Below are positions 19,596-29,412 of a stretch of DNA of 64,000 bases, piece by piece; position 1 is the first letter of the stretch; every line of letters begins with the position of its first letter. The notes beneath the pieces are model-generated. The model was not told the DNA's origin. It did no database searches and saw nothing but the letters and a program-made list of their open reading frames with translations. The DNA lies in assembly GCA_947629445.1 (NCBI GenBank), contig CANRDU010000002.1, positions 1 through 64,000 on the forward strand, written 5' to 3'. This DNA comes from an uncultured Bacilli bacterium. GTDB taxonomy: Bacteria > Bacillota_I > Bacilli_A > RF39 > UBA660. Made by a program: the position numbers and the translations under genes.

Positions 19596-20768
19596 TCACT
19601 CCTCTACTTCTACATTATTTGGAAAATTAATAGCACTTGTTTTTATTGTATCACGCACTAAAAGAATTCTATCTCCATCACACAATAACACTTTTGGTAA
19701 ATCTCTACTTAAGAATAAAGAAATACCTTCTGTAGAGGAATAAGCCCCTACATTTTTAAAAACAAATGTGTCTCCTATTTCTAACTTTCTCGTGGTAATA
19801 TTTTTAACAAGAAAATCATTGATGGTACATAAAGAACCACATAGATGATAATCAAAAGATTCGCTATCTCGCTCTGGTAACAGTTCGTAATGGGGAACTT
19901 TCATTGCCATCGTCTGTCCATAGTATACCAAGTGATGAATACCGCCATCTAATATTACATAGTTTCCGTATTGATTCGTTTTCATATCAACAACGCTAGT
20001 TAAATAGTATCCACAAGTTGCGGCAATACTTCTTCCTAATTCTAGCGTAACTTTATGATTTTCTACAGTATCTAAGATTTTTTTTACTTCCTCTAAGAAT
20101 TCCTCTTCATCAAATGAATCTCCCTGATAATAAAATACAGGAAAACCAGGGCCGTACTCTAATTCTTCTATTTCAATAGCGTACCTTTTTTCTAATGTAG
20201 CCATATATTCCGTTAAATAAGTAATCTCTTTCTGAATTCGAGATAAAGAATGTTTTTGGGTTCCCGAAAAATATTCAATCCCATCAATCAGAATCCAATC
20301 TTTATCATAAATAGTCAGAATCTCTTCTAAATCTTCCTCACTTACTCCAAATTGGTTGCCACTCGTAAGACGAATTAAAACGTGAATAGGATGATGATGT
20401 TTACGCGCTAAAGACTCTAATAATTGATATTGACGAAAAGATTCCACCGTGTATTTTAAAATATCATCATTCATCATAATCCGTTCTATGGTCTCTTGAT
20501 CTTTATAAACTCCTGATATTACCATTTTTTGATGAGAAATACCAAGTTGGTCACAAATATCAAACTCACCTGGACTACAAATCTCAAAACGAGCTACTTT
20601 ATTTTCTAAGTGCTTCGCAATAAAACTATTCGCCTTAACAGCATATACTAAATCATATCGATTACCCAATTTAGACTTTAGATAATCTACCCTTTGATAT
20701 AATGTATCAATATCATAAACATAAGAAGGAGTTCCATATTCCTTTAAAATCTTTGTAAAATCTATCAT
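19596..20768 (-). CDS. Fold-III PLP-dependent decarboxylase (DAP/Orn decarboxylase family)
   Basis: YGTPSYVYDIDTLYQRV, YAVKANS, EICSPGE, ELEYGPGFPV, ELGRSIAATCGYYL, CGSLCTINDFLV. Confidence 0.9.
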   Translation of the reverse strand: MIDFTKILKEYGTPSYVYDIDTLYQRVDYLKSKLGNRYDLVYAVKANSFIAKHLENKVARFEICSPGEFDICDQLGISHQKMVISGVYKDQETIERIMMNDDILKYTVESFRQYQLLESLARKHHHPIHVLIRLTSGNQFGVSEEDLEEILTIYDKDWILIDGIEYFSGTQKHSLSRIQKEITYLTEYMATLEKRYAIEIEELEYGPGFPVFYYQGDSFDEEEFLEEVKKILDTVENHKVTLELGRSIAATCGYYLTSVVDMKTNQYGNYVILDGGIHHLVYYGQTMAMKVPHYELLPERDSESFDYHLCGSLCTINDFLVKNITTRKLEIGDTFVFKNVGAYSSTEGISLFLSRDLPKVLLCDGDRILLVRDTIKTSAINFPNNVEVEE

Positions 20769-20769
20769 T

Positions 20770-22275
20770 TTACTTCTCCTTACTTTCCATTAATTTTTTA
20801 CGATCAATTTTACCATTTTTGGTCATTGGAAAATTGTCTAAAGGAATCAGTTTTGTGGGAATCATAAATACTGGCAATACTTCTTTTAACTTGAGTGTTA
20901 AATCTTTCTTGTCAATATCTCCAATATAAAATCCATATAATTTAGATTTTTCTTCATCAAAGACACAACAACTGCGCACAACTTCTGGAAAATCCATCAT
21001 GGCTTTTTCTATTTCTTCTAATTCAATACGATGTCCCATGTATTTAATTTGAAAATCTTTTCTCCCCATAAATACAATTTCTTCCTCTTCGTTATAATAA
21101 CCTAAATCGCCTGTGCGATAGATATTCTCTAAGTAACAAGTATTGATAGGATTTTGAACAAAATGCCTCTGAGTTTGTTCTGCATTATTATAATACCCTA
21201 AACCTAAACAAGTTCCGAGTACACAAATCTCACCTGTTTTATTTTTCTTTTCGATAATTTTATCTTCTTCATCTAAGAGAAATACTCTCTCATTTGGAAA
21301 TGGTTTTCCAACTGGAATTTTATCTTCATAAACTCTTTTTCTATCGATAACGTGGTATAGGCAATTACAAGTAATTTCCGTTGGTCCATAAACATTGACA
21401 AATGTCGTTTCGGGAAGGTGTTCCATCCATTGTTTCAAATGCTTCATAGGCATGACTTCCCCACTAAATAATATTTTAGAAACCGTACTTGGTACTTTAT
21501 AATCTAATCCATGGAAAGTCGTAATTAAACACAAAGCAGAAACCGCCCAAGTTAACGTAGTTACTTGATTTTCACAAATATAATCTAACAATTTAGAAGG
21601 ATTGGAAAAATAACTCTTAGGAATAATGACTAATGTAGCCCCTACTTTGATAGCAGAAAAAATATCTTTCACGGATACATCAAAATCAAAAGGAGCCTGA
21701 TTTCCAATAATATCTTTTGAAGAAAAATGAAATAGTTCCGTAAAAACATCAATAAAATCCATAACAGACCGATGCGAGATTACAACCCCTTTCGGGATAC
21801 CTGTTGAACCAGAGGTAAAATTGACATAAAGAGGATCTACATCTACATGTCTTTCCCTACTTTTTTTCAGAACTTCCTCATTTATTTTTCCTTTTTTCAG
21901 TTCCTTTATATTTTTTATCTCTAAATCTTTAAAATAATGCTGCGCTAAATCAAGATTACTATCATTGGTAATTACCACCCTCGCTTGAATCGTTTCTTTC
22001 ATTTGAAAAATTCTATTTTCTGGTAATTCTGGATTCATTAACGTATAAAAGCAACCTGCATAAATAGCACCAAGAAAAGAGATAAGAGTATCAATTCCTT
22101 TATCCATAAATATAATGATGGGCTCATTAAAATGAGTTTTCCCAATATAGGAACCCACTATCTTACTATATTTTTGAAAATCAGAATAAGTTATTTTCTT
22201 ATCTTCTTCAATAACCGCTATTTTCGTTCCATAACTGGCTACAGATTTTTCTAAATATTCTATTACACTATACAT
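20770..22275 (-). CDS. Amino-acid adenylation (AMP-binding) enzyme, DltA/NRPS A-domain-like
   Basis: NFTSGSTGIPKGVVISH, NVYGPTEIT, YRTGDLGYY, GRKDFQIKYMGHRIELEEIE, TKNGKIDRKKL. Confidence 0.93.
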   Translation of the reverse strand: MYSVIEYLEKSVASYGTKIAVIEEDKKITYSDFQKYSKIVGSYIGKTHFNEPIIIFMDKGIDTLISFLGAIYAGCFYTLMNPELPENRIFQMKETIQARVVITNDSNLDLAQHYFKDLEIKNIKELKKGKINEEVLKKSRERHVDVDPLYVNFTSGSTGIPKGVVISHRSVMDFIDVFTELFHFSSKDIIGNQAPFDFDVSVKDIFSAIKVGATLVIIPKSYFSNPSKLLDYICENQVTTLTWAVSALCLITTFHGLDYKVPSTVSKILFSGEVMPMKHLKQWMEHLPETTFVNVYGPTEITCNCLYHVIDRKRVYEDKIPVGKPFPNERVFLLDEEDKIIEKKNKTGEICVLGTCLGLGYYNNAEQTQRHFVQNPINTCYLENIYRTGDLGYYNEEEEIVFMGRKDFQIKYMGHRIELEEIEKAMMDFPEVVRSCCVFDEEKSKLYGFYIGDIDKKDLTLKLKEVLPVFMIPTKLIPLDNFPMTKNGKIDRKKLMESKEK

Positions 22276-22391
22276 GATATACTCCTAATACTACAAATCA
22301 TTTCTACTACTGATGAGTATAGCACTTTTAACAAATTATGTCTAGAGGAATCCACCATAATCATTGGCTTTTGTAAAGGCAAAATTCCAAT

Positions 22392-23147
22392 TTACTGAAT
22401 GGTAACTCCACCATCGACAACAACCGTCGCACCTACCATATAAGACGACATATCACTAGACATAAAGGTAACTACATTTCCTATCTCCTCTGGACTAGCA
22501 AGTCTTCCAAGAGGAATTTGTGTGCAGAATAATTGATAGGTATCTGGATCATTATCTCTTACTCCTTTAATTAATGGAGTCTCCGTAACTCCTGGACATA
22601 CCGCATTAATACGAATGTTATTTTTACATTCCTCTAAGGCCACAGATTTCGTTAAGCCTAATACGGCATGCTTACTGGTATTATAAGGTACAATTCCTGG
22701 ATTTCCTAAAATACCAGACGTTGAGGAAATATTGACAATCGCACCAGATCCATTTTGATGCATTGCTTTAATCTCTTCTTGACAACAGAAAAATACTCCT
22801 CTTACATCTAAGTCGATAACTTCATCAAAATTTTCAACCGGAGTATCTACTAAGTTAATCGTCGCACTAGATTTTCCGGCATTATTACATGCACAATCTA
22901 ATTTTCCATAAGTATCTAGTGTAAACTTAACCATGGCTGCTACTTCTTCTCTTTTCGTAACATCTGCACGGAAAGAGACAGCCTCTCCGTCAGCATTTCT
23001 AATTTCTTCCGCTACTTTTTGAGCAGTTTCAGAATTATAATCAACAACCACTACTTTTGCCCCTTCTTTGGCATAGCATTTAGAAACAGCTTCGCCAATT
23101 CCTTGACCTCCACCAGTAACTAAAGCTACTTTATTTTGTAATAACAT
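22392..23147 (-). CDS. SDR family oxidoreductase
   Basis: ALVTGGGQGIGEAVSKCYAKEG, NNAG, YNTSKHAVLGLTKSVALE. Confidence 0.95.
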   Translation of the reverse strand: MLLQNKVALVTGGGQGIGEAVSKCYAKEGAKVVVVDYNSETAQKVAEEIRNADGEAVSFRADVTKREEVAAMVKFTLDTYGKLDCACNNAGKSSATINLVDTPVENFDEVIDLDVRGVFFCCQEEIKAMHQNGSGAIVNISSTSGILGNPGIVPYNTSKHAVLGLTKSVALEECKNNIRINAVCPGVTETPLIKGVRDNDPDTYQLFCTQIPLGRLASPEEIGNVVTFMSSDMSSYMVGATVVVDGGVTIQ

Positions 23148-23250
23148 ATTTTTATCCTCCTAACATGTTTCATTTTATCATAATCCAATTCGATAAGAAA
23201 CGCATTTCTAAAAACTTGACAAAGATTGACATAATCAAAAAAGCATCGCC

Positions 23251-23880
23251 TTATTTGAACTCTACATAGTGAAATCCTATTTGTTTATAAATATCAGATG
23301 CCCGTGGCAGTGAAAAGACACGAGCGATGGCTAAATTGTAGATTTCATCGACTAAAAAAAGCGTACAAAGTGTAATACTAATGGTTAGAAAAAGTCTCCG
23401 ATTCATCTTACGAGCGATATAAAAACATAATGGAACAATCATGTAAATTAAAAGTAAACTAGAAAATCCAAAAAATAGAACACTTCTTAGACAGACAAAT
23501 CCTTGAATATTTCCAAAATTTAGAATTTCCGTATTGTAATTCCAACAACGAAATCCATCTCCAATAATATACATACCCAATCCCGCTAAATATTCTAATA
23601 TGCCACAAAAGATAGAACTAACGCAAAATACCTTTAGAGGATTTTTACGAAAACGATAGGTAAAAAAATAAATTCCTAATGCCCCTATCGCATAAATATT
23701 AATCCAAGGAAGAAAGTTTCCTCCCCGCCAAAAGAATTCTTTCATTCCACCATTAAAATAGTAAAAAATAACCTCATACAAAAATCCAAATATACCAGCA
23801 ATAACAATGATAAGAGAAAAAATTCCTATCATTGTCTTTTTATCAAAAGATTCTTTTTCTTTGTAATTTTCTTTCATCAT
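23251..23880 (-). CDS. CmpB-like putative ABC-transporter type IV membrane protein
   Basis: IFGFLYEVIFYYF...GGNFLPWINIYAIGAL...CGILEYLAGLGMY...CWNYNTEILNFGNIQGFVCLRSVLFFG. Confidence 0.75.
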   Translation of the reverse strand: MMKENYKEKESFDKKTMIGIFSLIIVIAGIFGFLYEVIFYYFNGGMKEFFWRGGNFLPWINIYAIGALGIYFFTYRFRKNPLKVFCVSSIFCGILEYLAGLGMYIIGDGFRCWNYNTEILNFGNIQGFVCLRSVLFFGFSSLLLIYMIVPLCFYIARKMNRRLFLTISITLCTLFLVDEIYNLAIARVFSLPRASDIYKQIGFHYVEFK

Positions 23881-23951
23881 ATACCTCTATATCTTTATAT
23901 CATTATACTACAAAAAAACAAATTCCACTAAGAATTTGTTTTGTGAGGCCA

Positions 23952-24173
23952 TTAATGATGAAGATTGTCATTTACCATCTTAATTACTTTTTCAAGTTCA
24001 TCAACATCCTCTATTGATACCACTTCATCATTTTCTACTTTTCCATATATCACATTGGCATTATTATTGATATCTACTAAATATATATATGAAACGTTAT
24101 TGTCAGTAAACAAATCGACAATGCTATAGTCATTATCATCTGATAATGTTAAGATTTTTCCCTTTTCTAGCAT
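23952..24173 (-). CDS. Small protein, DUF1292-like
   Basis: LTLSDDNDYSIVDLFTDNNVSYIYLVDINNNANVIYGKVEND pattern; downstream of 24183 gene. Confidence 0.55.
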   Translation of the reverse strand: MLEKGKILTLSDDNDYSIVDLFTDNNVSYIYLVDINNNANVIYGKVENDEVVSIEDVDELEKVIKMVNDNLHH

Positions 24174-24182
24174 ACTTTCCTC

Positions 24183-24629
24183 CTATTTGGTTTTGGCTTG
24201 TGTTTCAACAATATCCTGATAACCCTCCGGTTGAGTATCCATCATATCATAAAACTCTTGATTCGCTCTATCATATCTTCTTTTATGTCTTAAAAATGAG
24301 TGAAAACTGGCTGCGGTAGCAATCATAGCACCGTAGGCAGCTGGGGTAAATAAACTTAAATAATCTTTCAATGATTCAAAAGAATTTAAAGCTTTTATTT
24401 CTGTTTCCAAAGCAGCTCCATAATCTATCCCTGAAAAATGAACAGCAGCAAGCAGTCCTGAAAAACAAATTCCAGATACTATCGCCATTTGGTTTTTCTT
24501 CTTATTTTCTTCTGTTAAAGTATTAGAAATAGATTTAATTTTTAGACGTCGCTGTGCTTCATTTTGGGCAGCTATTAATCTTGCATAATCTTTTTCTTCT
24601 GACATATCGTCACCTTCTTCCGATAACAT
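24183..24629 (-). CDS. Hypothetical membrane protein
   Basis: 148 aa with two predicted TM segments; SD present. Confidence 0.6.
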   Translation of the reverse strand: MLSEEGDDMSEEKDYARLIAAQNEAQRRLKIKSISNTLTEENKKKNQMAIVSGICFSGLLAAVHFSGIDYGAALETEIKALNSFESLKDYLSLFTPAAYGAMIATAASFHSFLRHKRRYDRANQEFYDMMDTQPEGYQDIVETQAKTK

Positions 24630-24653
24630 TATACCATATTTTAATTTGAAACA

Positions 24654-27600
24654 CTATCGCTTGACAATATATTTATCACATGCCGCTAAAACCGCTGGCA
24701 ACAATGTAATAATCAATAAAGAAGAACAGAAACTTCCTTGCGATATGGTTTTACAAATTTGCGAAGTAATGGCGGATGAAAATACACCCACGATAAGAGT
24801 GACAATGACTAAAATAGAGGCACTTGTTAAAATGGTATGAATAGAACGATTATAAGCTTGGATAATAGCCTCTTGAATACTTCCTTCTTTTCTAAATTCA
24901 AGATAATAAGAAGTATATAAAATAGCATAGTCAATAGTGGCACCCATGAGAATACTTTGAACAATTAAAATAGATATAAAATAAACAGAACCACTAAAAG
25001 ATAATAATCCCATCGTTAAGAATACAGCAGATTGAATTAATAATACTAAAATAACAGGAATTAAGAAAGTTCGGAAAGTAACCACTACAACCATAAAGAT
25101 AAAAAGCATAGTAAGAATCGTGATAAAGTTTAATTCCCCTTGGAAAGTTTGACTCATCTCATAAGCCATTGGAGAATCTCCAACGATATAAGTATCTGGT
25201 ATTTTTTCTTGTACAGAATCTTCTAAATTTTGAATAAAGGAGAATGTTTTTTCTGATTCTGCTTCTAAAGTAGTTTCGAGTACTACTCTAGAATAGTTCT
25301 TACCAATCAATTGTTTTTTGGCTTCTTCTATTGTTTCTTTCGCATCAACCACATTCTGATGCATGGTAGAATCAATATAAGAATCAAATCTTTCATCAGT
25401 TAAAATTTCTTCGTTTATATACGTAATAAATTGTTCTACCGTCATGGTAAAATTCTCATCATACTCTGTCTCACTTCCGTGATAAATATAAACTAAGTCT
25501 ATTAAATTTTTATCTAAATCAGAGGCAAGTGGTAATAATATTTCGTATGCCTCATCATGAGTATATTGTTTATTTTCTAATGCTTCTTGCATTAGTTTTT
25601 TGAGTGTTTTTAATTTTTGACGAGTTTCTATATCAAAATTTTCTTGATATTCTTCTTGCTTTAAAACATCGTCTAATAAGAAAGAAACAAATTCTTGAAA
25701 AGATACCGTAGGTGTAAAGTTATTCATTTCCCGATGATAAAGAGCATAGAGAAGTCTCATACTACTTTCATCTACTCCTAAAAAACGTGCCAATTCTAAA
25801 GCCTTGTAAGATTTTTTCGTTAAAACACTATTCATAATTTCTTTTAAGAAAGTTAACTCTTCTATTTGCGAAGTTGTCAAAGACTTTTGGAGAGTCTCAT
25901 CTTGTTTGTGACTACATAAGAAAGTTACAAATTCATAAGGTGTTAATTTGGTATCTGGTAATAGATAAACACTATAAAGAAGTTTCATGCTTTGTTCATC
26001 GATAGCAAAAAGCTGACTAAATTCTAAGTAAGAGTACTTCTGATTTGCAAGCGTACTTTGCATAATGAATTGTAGGGTACGCAACTGAGTAAGGGTATCA
26101 CTATCCTTAGAATTAACAAACAATTCCTGATTCAAAATAGTAGAAACAAATTGATAAGGAGAAAGTTTCCAATTATCAGTTTTTCCATTTAAAGAATCAA
26201 TCATAGCATATAAGAAGTAAATATCTTTCGAATCTACTCCCAAAATATTTGCTAATTCGGTGGCACTATAAAGAGTAGGATTTTTCATAACCTCTTCATT
26301 TTGAGCAAGAGGTAGAATGATAGAAAGATCTTTTCCTTGCAGATAAGGAGTATTCTTTAATAAATTCACATAATTTACAAATTCTCCCATAGTCATTTTT
26401 GTACCATTATCTTGACTGCCAAAAATAGCTACGAAAAGATTTCTCATGGTATCATTATCCATTCCTAGTAAAGTAGCCAGTTCAGAAGAAGTATAATCTT
26501 TTTGAATCTTTTCTTTATCGCTAAAAATATTTAAGAGTAATATCTGTTTTTGACTATTCTCATCAAACATTTTTTGATACTCCTCATTCGTGAGTATTTC
26601 TTGAAGTACAAAATTGGTAAACTCTTGAATAGATAGTTTGGTAGAAATTTCACCTACACTACGATAATAAAGATATAATTTTTCTACATCAGATGCATTC
26701 ATGGAAAAAAGACTAGCTAATGATTTTGCATCATATTTTTTAGAAAGACTTTCTTCATCCATAAAGGGTTTTATTTTTGCTAAATTAGAAACCGTACTCG
26801 CATCTATTTTCTCACTCCATTTTGGACTCGATAATACTTCTTGTTCCATAAAAGATAAAAACTCAGATAAAGAAAGAGATAATGAAATATTTTTAGAATC
26901 ATAATACAATAATAAATCTTCTAAAGTATCTTCTTGAATATTTAAAACTTGTGAAATTTCTTTTGCTGTTCTTCCTTTTTGAACTTCTTTTTTCTCAACA
27001 AAATAACGTAATCTTGTAATATTATATTTCATTTCTTTATCGATATCTTGATTCATTTTTTCATTTCCATAAACCGTATTCTCTAGGAAGTTTACAAGTT
27101 CTAAAAGAGATGCTTCATGTTCTTCTTTTGGATGTTGGTAGTGATAATAAAGAATTTTTAGTAAATATTCGTCTACTTCAACATCTGATCCTAAATCGTG
27201 AAATTGAGGATTTAACTTTTGATAAGTTAATGGTTCATTTATCGTATTTCCATAACATAATGCTTCTTTAATATCAGAATGGTTTTCTAAAGATAAGCAA
27301 ACCTTAGCCATCTCTTCTTCATATTGATTCGGATAAATAATAGCCATTTGATTGGTTTCCGGAAATTTTTGAATGACCGGATTATCTTCATTCGTCGTAT
27401 ACAAAATACCAAGATTTCCCTTTAATAAATAGCTACCTATAAAGACAACAACGAAAAGAACAAGTCCTACATATCTAGCATGATAAGATATTTTTCCTAC
27501 TTTTTTGAGTTCAATAATAGGACTTTTCTTTTTCGTTTTTTGCATAAGAGAATCACACATGATAATGAACCCTGGTAGACACGTAAAAATACTAATTAAA

Positions 27601-28475
27601 CTTAATAAAACTCCCTTAGCCAAAACAAATCCCAAATCTTTTCCAATTTTAAAGCTCATAAATACGAGCGCTAAAAGACCCACTATCGTTGTTACAGAAC
27701 TACTAGAAATAGCTGTAAAAGCATGGTATAGTGCTTTTTTCATAGCACTCACTTTATCTTTGGATTTTTCACGTTCTTGCCGATATCGATTCATAAGCAT
27801 AATCGAATAATCCATAGATAGTGCCATTTGCAGAATAGAAGCAATTCCATTCGTAATATTTGATACTTGTGGGAATATAATATTCGTTCCCTTATTCAAG
27901 GCAACAGCAATTAGAATCGTAATCAAAAAAAGAACTGGTTCAATATAAGATTCACTCATAATCACTAAAATGATAAAAGCAGAAGCTACTGCTAGTACAA
28001 TAATATAAAATGGTAAAACTACTTTATTGTGACTGGATACATCACCCGAAGTACCTGCAAGAGAATCCTTAAAATGCTTTTGTACTTGTGCATAAACATT
28101 CTTAGCAGCTTTCGAATCAGCATCGCCAGAAATCGTAAGAATATAAAGGGTATCATTGTCTTGATGATAATCATCGCTCTTTTCATAGGCAACATCCTCT
28201 ACCCCCTCTAATCCTAGGAGATATTGATAAGCTTCTGCTTCCTCTTCTTCCGTTAAATTTTCTAGCATTATAGAAAGCGTACTGGTTTCCTCTTTAAACT
28301 CCTCTTCCATAATATCTAATCCTTGTCTTGTTTCTGAAGAGGATGGCAAATATTTTGCAATATCATGATTAATAACTACCTTATCAGAAACAATAAAAGA
28401 TAAGATGGCTAAAAAGATAAATACGATTAATACTACATATCGATTTTCAACAAGAAAATCTGTTATTTTTTTCAT
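24654..28475 (-). CDS. MMPL/RND-type exporter with large repeat-containing soluble loop
   Basis: ALSMDYSIMLMNRYRQEREK, VTTIVGLLALVFMSFKIG; C-terminal MGATIDYAILYTSYYLEFRK; start trimmed to MKKITDF with GAAAGGAG SD. Confidence 0.9.
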   Translation of the reverse strand: MKKITDFLVENRYVVLIVFIFLAILSFIVSDKVVINHDIAKYLPSSSETRQGLDIMEEEFKEETSTLSIMLENLTEEEEAEAYQYLLGLEGVEDVAYEKSDDYHQDNDTLYILTISGDADSKAAKNVYAQVQKHFKDSLAGTSGDVSSHNKVVLPFYIIVLAVASAFIILVIMSESYIEPVLFLITILIAVALNKGTNIIFPQVSNITNGIASILQMALSMDYSIMLMNRYRQEREKSKDKVSAMKKALYHAFTAISSSSVTTIVGLLALVFMSFKIGKDLGFVLAKGVLLSLISIFTCLPGFIIMCDSLMQKTKKKSPIIELKKVGKISYHARYVGLVLFVVVFIGSYLLKGNLGILYTTNEDNPVIQKFPETNQMAIIYPNQYEEEMAKVCLSLENHSDIKEALCYGNTINEPLTYQKLNPQFHDLGSDVEVDEYLLKILYYHYQHPKEEHEASLLELVNFLENTVYGNEKMNQDIDKEMKYNITRLRYFVEKKEVQKGRTAKEISQVLNIQEDTLEDLLLYYDSKNISLSLSLSEFLSFMEQEVLSSPKWSEKIDASTVSNLAKIKPFMDEESLSKKYDAKSLASLFSMNASDVEKLYLYYRSVGEISTKLSIQEFTNFVLQEILTNEEYQKMFDENSQKQILLLNIFSDKEKIQKDYTSSELATLLGMDNDTMRNLFVAIFGSQDNGTKMTMGEFVNYVNLLKNTPYLQGKDLSIILPLAQNEEVMKNPTLYSATELANILGVDSKDIYFLYAMIDSLNGKTDNWKLSPYQFVSTILNQELFVNSKDSDTLTQLRTLQFIMQSTLANQKYSYLEFSQLFAIDEQSMKLLYSVYLLPDTKLTPYEFVTFLCSHKQDETLQKSLTTSQIEELTFLKEIMNSVLTKKSYKALELARFLGVDESSMRLLYALYHREMNNFTPTVSFQEFVSFLLDDVLKQEEYQENFDIETRQKLKTLKKLMQEALENKQYTHDEAYEILLPLASDLDKNLIDLVYIYHGSETEYDENFTMTVEQFITYINEEILTDERFDSYIDSTMHQNVVDAKETIEEAKKQLIGKNYSRVVLETTLEAESEKTFSFIQNLEDSVQEKIPDTYIVGDSPMAYEMSQTFQGELNFITILTMLFIFMVVVVTFRTFLIPVILVLLIQSAVFLTMGLLSFSGSVYFISILIVQSILMGATIDYAILYTSYYLEFRKEGSIQEAIIQAYNRSIHTILTSASILVIVTLIVGVFSSAITSQICKTISQGSFCSSLLIITLLPAVLAACDKYIVKR
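25380..27080 (-). repeat. About seven protein-level helical repeats inside the MMPL ORF
   Basis: Recurring (E)LAxhLGhDxxxhxxLYxhY...h(S/T)hxEFhxFhxxEhL units of about 60-80 aa. Confidence 0.8.
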
Positions 28476-28634
28476 AAAACAATCTCCTTTCCCACACAAC
28501 AAAAAGGATTATAACAAGTTTCTAAAATCTCGTAAATAGCAAATTATTAAATATTGTATAAATTTAAACATATTATTTATTTTTGTTAAAAAATATGTTA
28601 AAATAGAACCTATTATTTAGAAAGGAAAAAAACA

Positions 28635-29201
28635 ATGAAAGTAAAAGTTGCCAATTCCTCTTCGCGAAAAACGAGAGAAAAAATTCAAAAAGCCTTTGCC
28701 ATCTTGATGAAAGAAAAGCAAAGTCTCAATAAAATTACTGTTACGGATTTAGTAAAAAAAGCCGATATTACAAGAGGATCTTTTTATACTCATTATGATA
28801 ACATTTATGAAGTCGCTAAAGAATTACAAGATGAAACCTTACAAATCCTAGTAAAAGATATTAATCAATTACGCAAAATAGAATATGTTCCTCTTTATTT
28901 TGATACCATTTTTCAGTATCTTCGTGAAAATGAAGAAATTTATTCTATGATTTTATCTTCTTCTGAACCACTTCTTTTTACCGATACGATGAGCAAATTT
29001 ATGTGTGAACATTTAAAAGATATTTTAACTAGTCATCAAGCAATTCCTCAACTAGATCTAAAAATTACTCTTTTCATCGATGGTTGTATCAGTTTAGTAG
29101 TAAAGCATTTTAAAAAAGAGATACCCTATTCTTTAGAAGATATTAAAGAGAATATGAAAGAGACATTTACCATATTATTTCTAAGAAATATTGAAATGTA
29201 G
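28635..29201 (+). CDS. TetR/AcrR family transcriptional regulator
   Basis: SSRKTREKIQKAFAILMKEKQSLNKITVTDLVKKADITRGSFYTHYDNIYEV HTH; divergent from MMPL gene. Confidence 0.93.
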   Translation: MKVKVANSSSRKTREKIQKAFAILMKEKQSLNKITVTDLVKKADITRGSFYTHYDNIYEVAKELQDETLQILVKDINQLRKIEYVPLYFDTIFQYLRENEEIYSMILSSSEPLLFTDTMSKFMCEHLKDILTSHQAIPQLDLKITLFIDGCISLVVKHFKKEIPYSLEDIKENMKETFTILFLRNIEM

Positions 29202-29214
29202 GATTCCTACATTT
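29194..29214 (+). terminator. Intrinsic terminator of tetR-family gene
   Basis: AAATGTAGGATTCCTACATTT + T-rich; overlaps stop codon. Confidence 0.7.
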
Positions 29215-29412
29215 TTTATTTTTCGTTATACTGCCAAAAACTTCTCCCATTATAGTAACGGTTTATATTCATCTAATCAGCATAATTTTTTCGTTTGTGA
29301 TTTTTTTCTTCTTGATACAAAATTCCATTTTCAGAACCTTATTTGACAAAATTTATCAAAAAAAAGGAGTTGGAACATCTTCATTTGTCTCATAGATATT
29401 CCTACTTCCTTT

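Noticed and set aside
16822-22275. Plain dltABCD operon
   Set aside because: Gene order differs and it includes a PLP decarboxylase not part of canonical Dlt; the A-domain substrate cannot be assigned as D-Ala by eye.
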